Source: Gordonia sp. (in: high G+C Gram-positive bacteria)
GTDB lineage: Bacteria > Actinomycetota > Actinomycetes > Mycobacteriales > Mycobacteriaceae
Reading direction: 5' to 3'
Length of the DNA: 46,151 nt
Assembly: GCF_020438995.1 (NCBI RefSeq)
Contig: NZ_JAGQTN010000121.1
Location: forward strand, 1-46,151
The translations under genes were made by a program, and so were the position numbers. Below, one piece after another: positions 44,499 to 46,151 of the stretch (its first letter is position 1; each line of letters opens with the position of its first letter). The notes below the pieces were generated by a model. It was not told where the DNA came from. It saw only the letters and a list, made by a program, of their open reading frames with translations, and made no database searches.

Positions 44499-44604
44499 GC
44501 GGCTACCGTAACGACTGTGCGAGTCGGTACCTCCCGCCTCGCACACAGGGCACACGTGTGCCCGTCACGACCGCCATGCACCACCTGACAGGAGTCGTCC
44601 ACAT

Positions 44605-46020
44605 ATGAGCCGCCCGCATATCGTCATCATCGGTTCGGGATTCGGCGGACTGTTCGCTGCCCAGCGCCTGCGCAAGGCCGATGTCGACATCACGCTGATC
44701 GCCCGCACCACCCATCACCTGTTCCAGCCGATGCTCTATCAGGTGGCCACCGGCATCGTCTCCGAGGGCGAGATCGCGCCCGCCACCAGGGTCATCCTGC
44801 GCAAGCAGCGCAACGTCAAGGTCGTGCTCGGCGATGTGACCACGATCGACCTCAAGGCCGGCACCGTCACCTCACGACTGCTCGAGCGCATCACCACGAC
44901 CCCGTACGACAAGCTCATCATCGCCGCGGGCGCCGACCAGTCCTACTTCGGCAACGATCAGTTCGCCGAGTACGCGCCCGGCATGAAGACGATCGACCAC
45001 GCGCTCGAACTCCGCGGACGCATCCTCGGCGCGTTCGAGCAGGCCGAACTGTCCGACGACCCGGCCGAACGCGAACGCCTGCTGACGTTCGTGGTGGTCG
45101 GGGCCGGCCCGACCGGTGTCGAGCTGGCCGGCCAGATCGCCGAGATGGGTGACAAGACCCTCAAGGGCACGTTCCGCAACATCGACCCGACCCAGGCCCG
45201 GGTGATCCTGCTCGACGCCGCACCGGCCGTGCTCGGGCCGTTCGGCGACAAGCTCGGCAAGAAGGCAGCGGCACGGCTGGAGAAAATGGGCGTCGAGATC
45301 CAGTTGAACGCGATGGTCGTCGACCTCGACTACGACGGCCTCGTCGTCAAGGAGAAGGACGGCTCGACGCGGCGGATCGAATCGCAGTGCAAGGTGTGGT
45401 CAGCCGGCGTGCAGGCAAGCCCACTGGGCAAGCAGCTCGCCGAGCAGTCCGGTGTCGAACTCGATCGGGCCGGCCGCGTCAAGGTCGAGCCGGACCTGTC
45501 GATTCCCGGGCACCCGAACGTGTTCGTGGTGGGCGACATGATGGCCGTCGACGGTGTGCCGGGTGTGGCACAGGGCGCGATCCAGGGCGGCCGGTACGCG
45601 GCCGACGCCATCAAGGCCGAACTGTCCAAGGGCCAGACTCCCGAGCAGCGTAAGCCGTTCAGCTACTACGACAAGGGGTCGATGGCCACCATCTCACGCT
45701 TCAGCGCGGTGATGCAGGTACCCATCCCCGGAACCAAGAAGAAGTTCGAGACCGAGGGCTATTTCGCGTGGCTCGGCTGGCTGGCGCTGCATCTGGTGTA
45801 CCTGGTCGGCTTCCGCAACCGCCTCAACACCCTCATCAACTGGTTCTTCTCCTTCACCACCCGCGGCCGTTCCCAGCTGGCCGTCACCGAACAGCAGGTG
45901 TATGCCCGCACCGCCCTGGGTCACCTCAGCGAGATCGAGCATGCGTCGGTCGCCCACGTCGAGGACGAGTTGGCAACGGGCAGCTCGGACAAGACCGAAC
46001 CCGAATCGGCTGCCGGCTGA
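44605..46020 (+). CDS. ndh: Type II NADH dehydrogenase (NDH-2)
   Basis: The 471-residue protein passes electrons from NADH to menaquinone without pumping protons, at the inner face of the membrane. It has the FAD motif VIIGSGFGGLFAAQRL near residue 6, LFQPMLYQVATG near 42 and the NADH motif VVVGAGPTGVELAGQIAEM (about 167-185). VFVVGDMMAVDGVPGVAQGAIQGG supplies the second FAD contact. A C-terminal amphipathic/hydrophobic segment (WLGWLALHLVYLVGFRNRL, split at Arg) attaches it to the membrane. The AGGAG at about 44590 precedes the ATG. Confidence 0.95.
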   Translation: MSRPHIVIIGSGFGGLFAAQRLRKADVDITLIARTTHHLFQPMLYQVATGIVSEGEIAPATRVILRKQRNVKVVLGDVTTIDLKAGTVTSRLLERITTTPYDKLIIAAGADQSYFGNDQFAEYAPGMKTIDHALELRGRILGAFEQAELSDDPAERERLLTFVVVGAGPTGVELAGQIAEMGDKTLKGTFRNIDPTQARVILLDAAPAVLGPFGDKLGKKAAARLEKMGVEIQLNAMVVDLDYDGLVVKEKDGSTRRIESQCKVWSAGVQASPLGKQLAEQSGVELDRAGRVKVEPDLSIPGHPNVFVVGDMMAVDGVPGVAQGAIQGGRYAADAIKAELSKGQTPEQRKPFSYYDKGSMATISRFSAVMQVPIPGTKKKFETEGYFAWLGWLALHLVYLVGFRNRLNTLINWFFSFTTRGRSQLAVTEQQVYARTALGHLSEIEHASVAHVEDELATGSSDKTEPESAAG

Positions 46021-46021
46021 A

Positions 46022-46151
46022 TCAGGTGAGGGTCGCGGCGATCTCCCGGGCCGCCGCGACCCGGTCGGCCAGTACCGTCGTCAACGACGGGACGACCCCG
46101 AGGCCGGGTGTGCCGGGCGTGGGGACCGTCGCCAGGCGCAGGCGGGCCGCG
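46022..46151 (-). CDS. C-terminal 42 residues of an unidentified gene
   Basis: A minus-strand frame enters at the window edge and ends at TGA 46024-46022. The visible tail reads AARLRLATVPTPGTPGLG, then VVPSLTTVLADRVAAAREI and AATLT. It is helical and has no motif I recognise. It is convergent with ndh, two bases away, and no terminator hairpin lies between them. Confidence 0.5.
   Translation of the reverse strand, partial: AARLRLATVPTPGTPGLGVVPSLTTVLADRVAAAREIAATLT

Overview
The window is high-GC, compactly coded DNA from an actinobacterium of the Mycobacteriales type, most like Gordonia or its relatives. This is inferred from the RecBCD set, a PIG-L deacetylase of the MshB type, a deazaflavin-type nitroreductase-fold protein, a type II NADH dehydrogenase, and many starts that look leaderless (a TANNNT box 6-8 bases before ATG/GTG). 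I saw no rRNA, tRNA or CRISPR array.

Layout. (1) 1-5106 is ordinary chromosome: the tail of a DapB-like oxidoreductase, a crotonase, a deazaflavin-dependent-type protein, a small hypothetical, htpG and a PIG-L deacetylase. (2) 5107-22025 is a defence/accessory island. It opens with a 46-bp tandem repeat and a VapBC pair, then a long palindrome, then a type I restriction-modification locus. hsdM and hsdS are followed directly by a reverse transcriptase gene and a translationally coupled HEPN-like gene. hsdR lies almost 10 kb further on. The space between holds a two-helix membrane protein, a broken Mrr-like nuclease, an anchored secreted-type protein plus a decayed second copy of its C-terminal domain, an HTH antitoxin with a frameshifted PIN toxin, a dead IS3-family element, an intact PIN/XRE-ImmA pair and a truncated Rpn-like gene. 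(3) 22097-34018 is a catabolic and transport cluster: YtcJ-type amidohydrolase, LysR regulator, flavin monooxygenase, aldehyde dehydrogenase, NCS1 permease, RidA, DUF1028, M20 amidohydrolase, ornithine-cyclodeaminase-family protein and an N-methyl amino acid oxidase. It looks built for uptake and oxidation of a nitrogen compound, perhaps N-methylated or N-acylated. (4) 34032-43056 is recC-recB-recD on the minus strand, joined by ATGA overlaps. (5) 43081-46151 holds a thioesterase, a GNAT acetyltransferase, type II NADH dehydrogenase and the end of an unidentified gene.

The most interesting part is 8876-10953: a reverse transcriptase with intact catalytic aspartates, followed with a 4-base overlap by a small protein carrying an RN-x3-H HEPN-type motif. 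Both sit inside a type I RM locus and use AT-richer codons than their surroundings. The arrangement resembles a split version of the RT plus HEPN architecture of AbiA-type abortive infection proteins and is the best candidate here for an undescribed anti-phage system.
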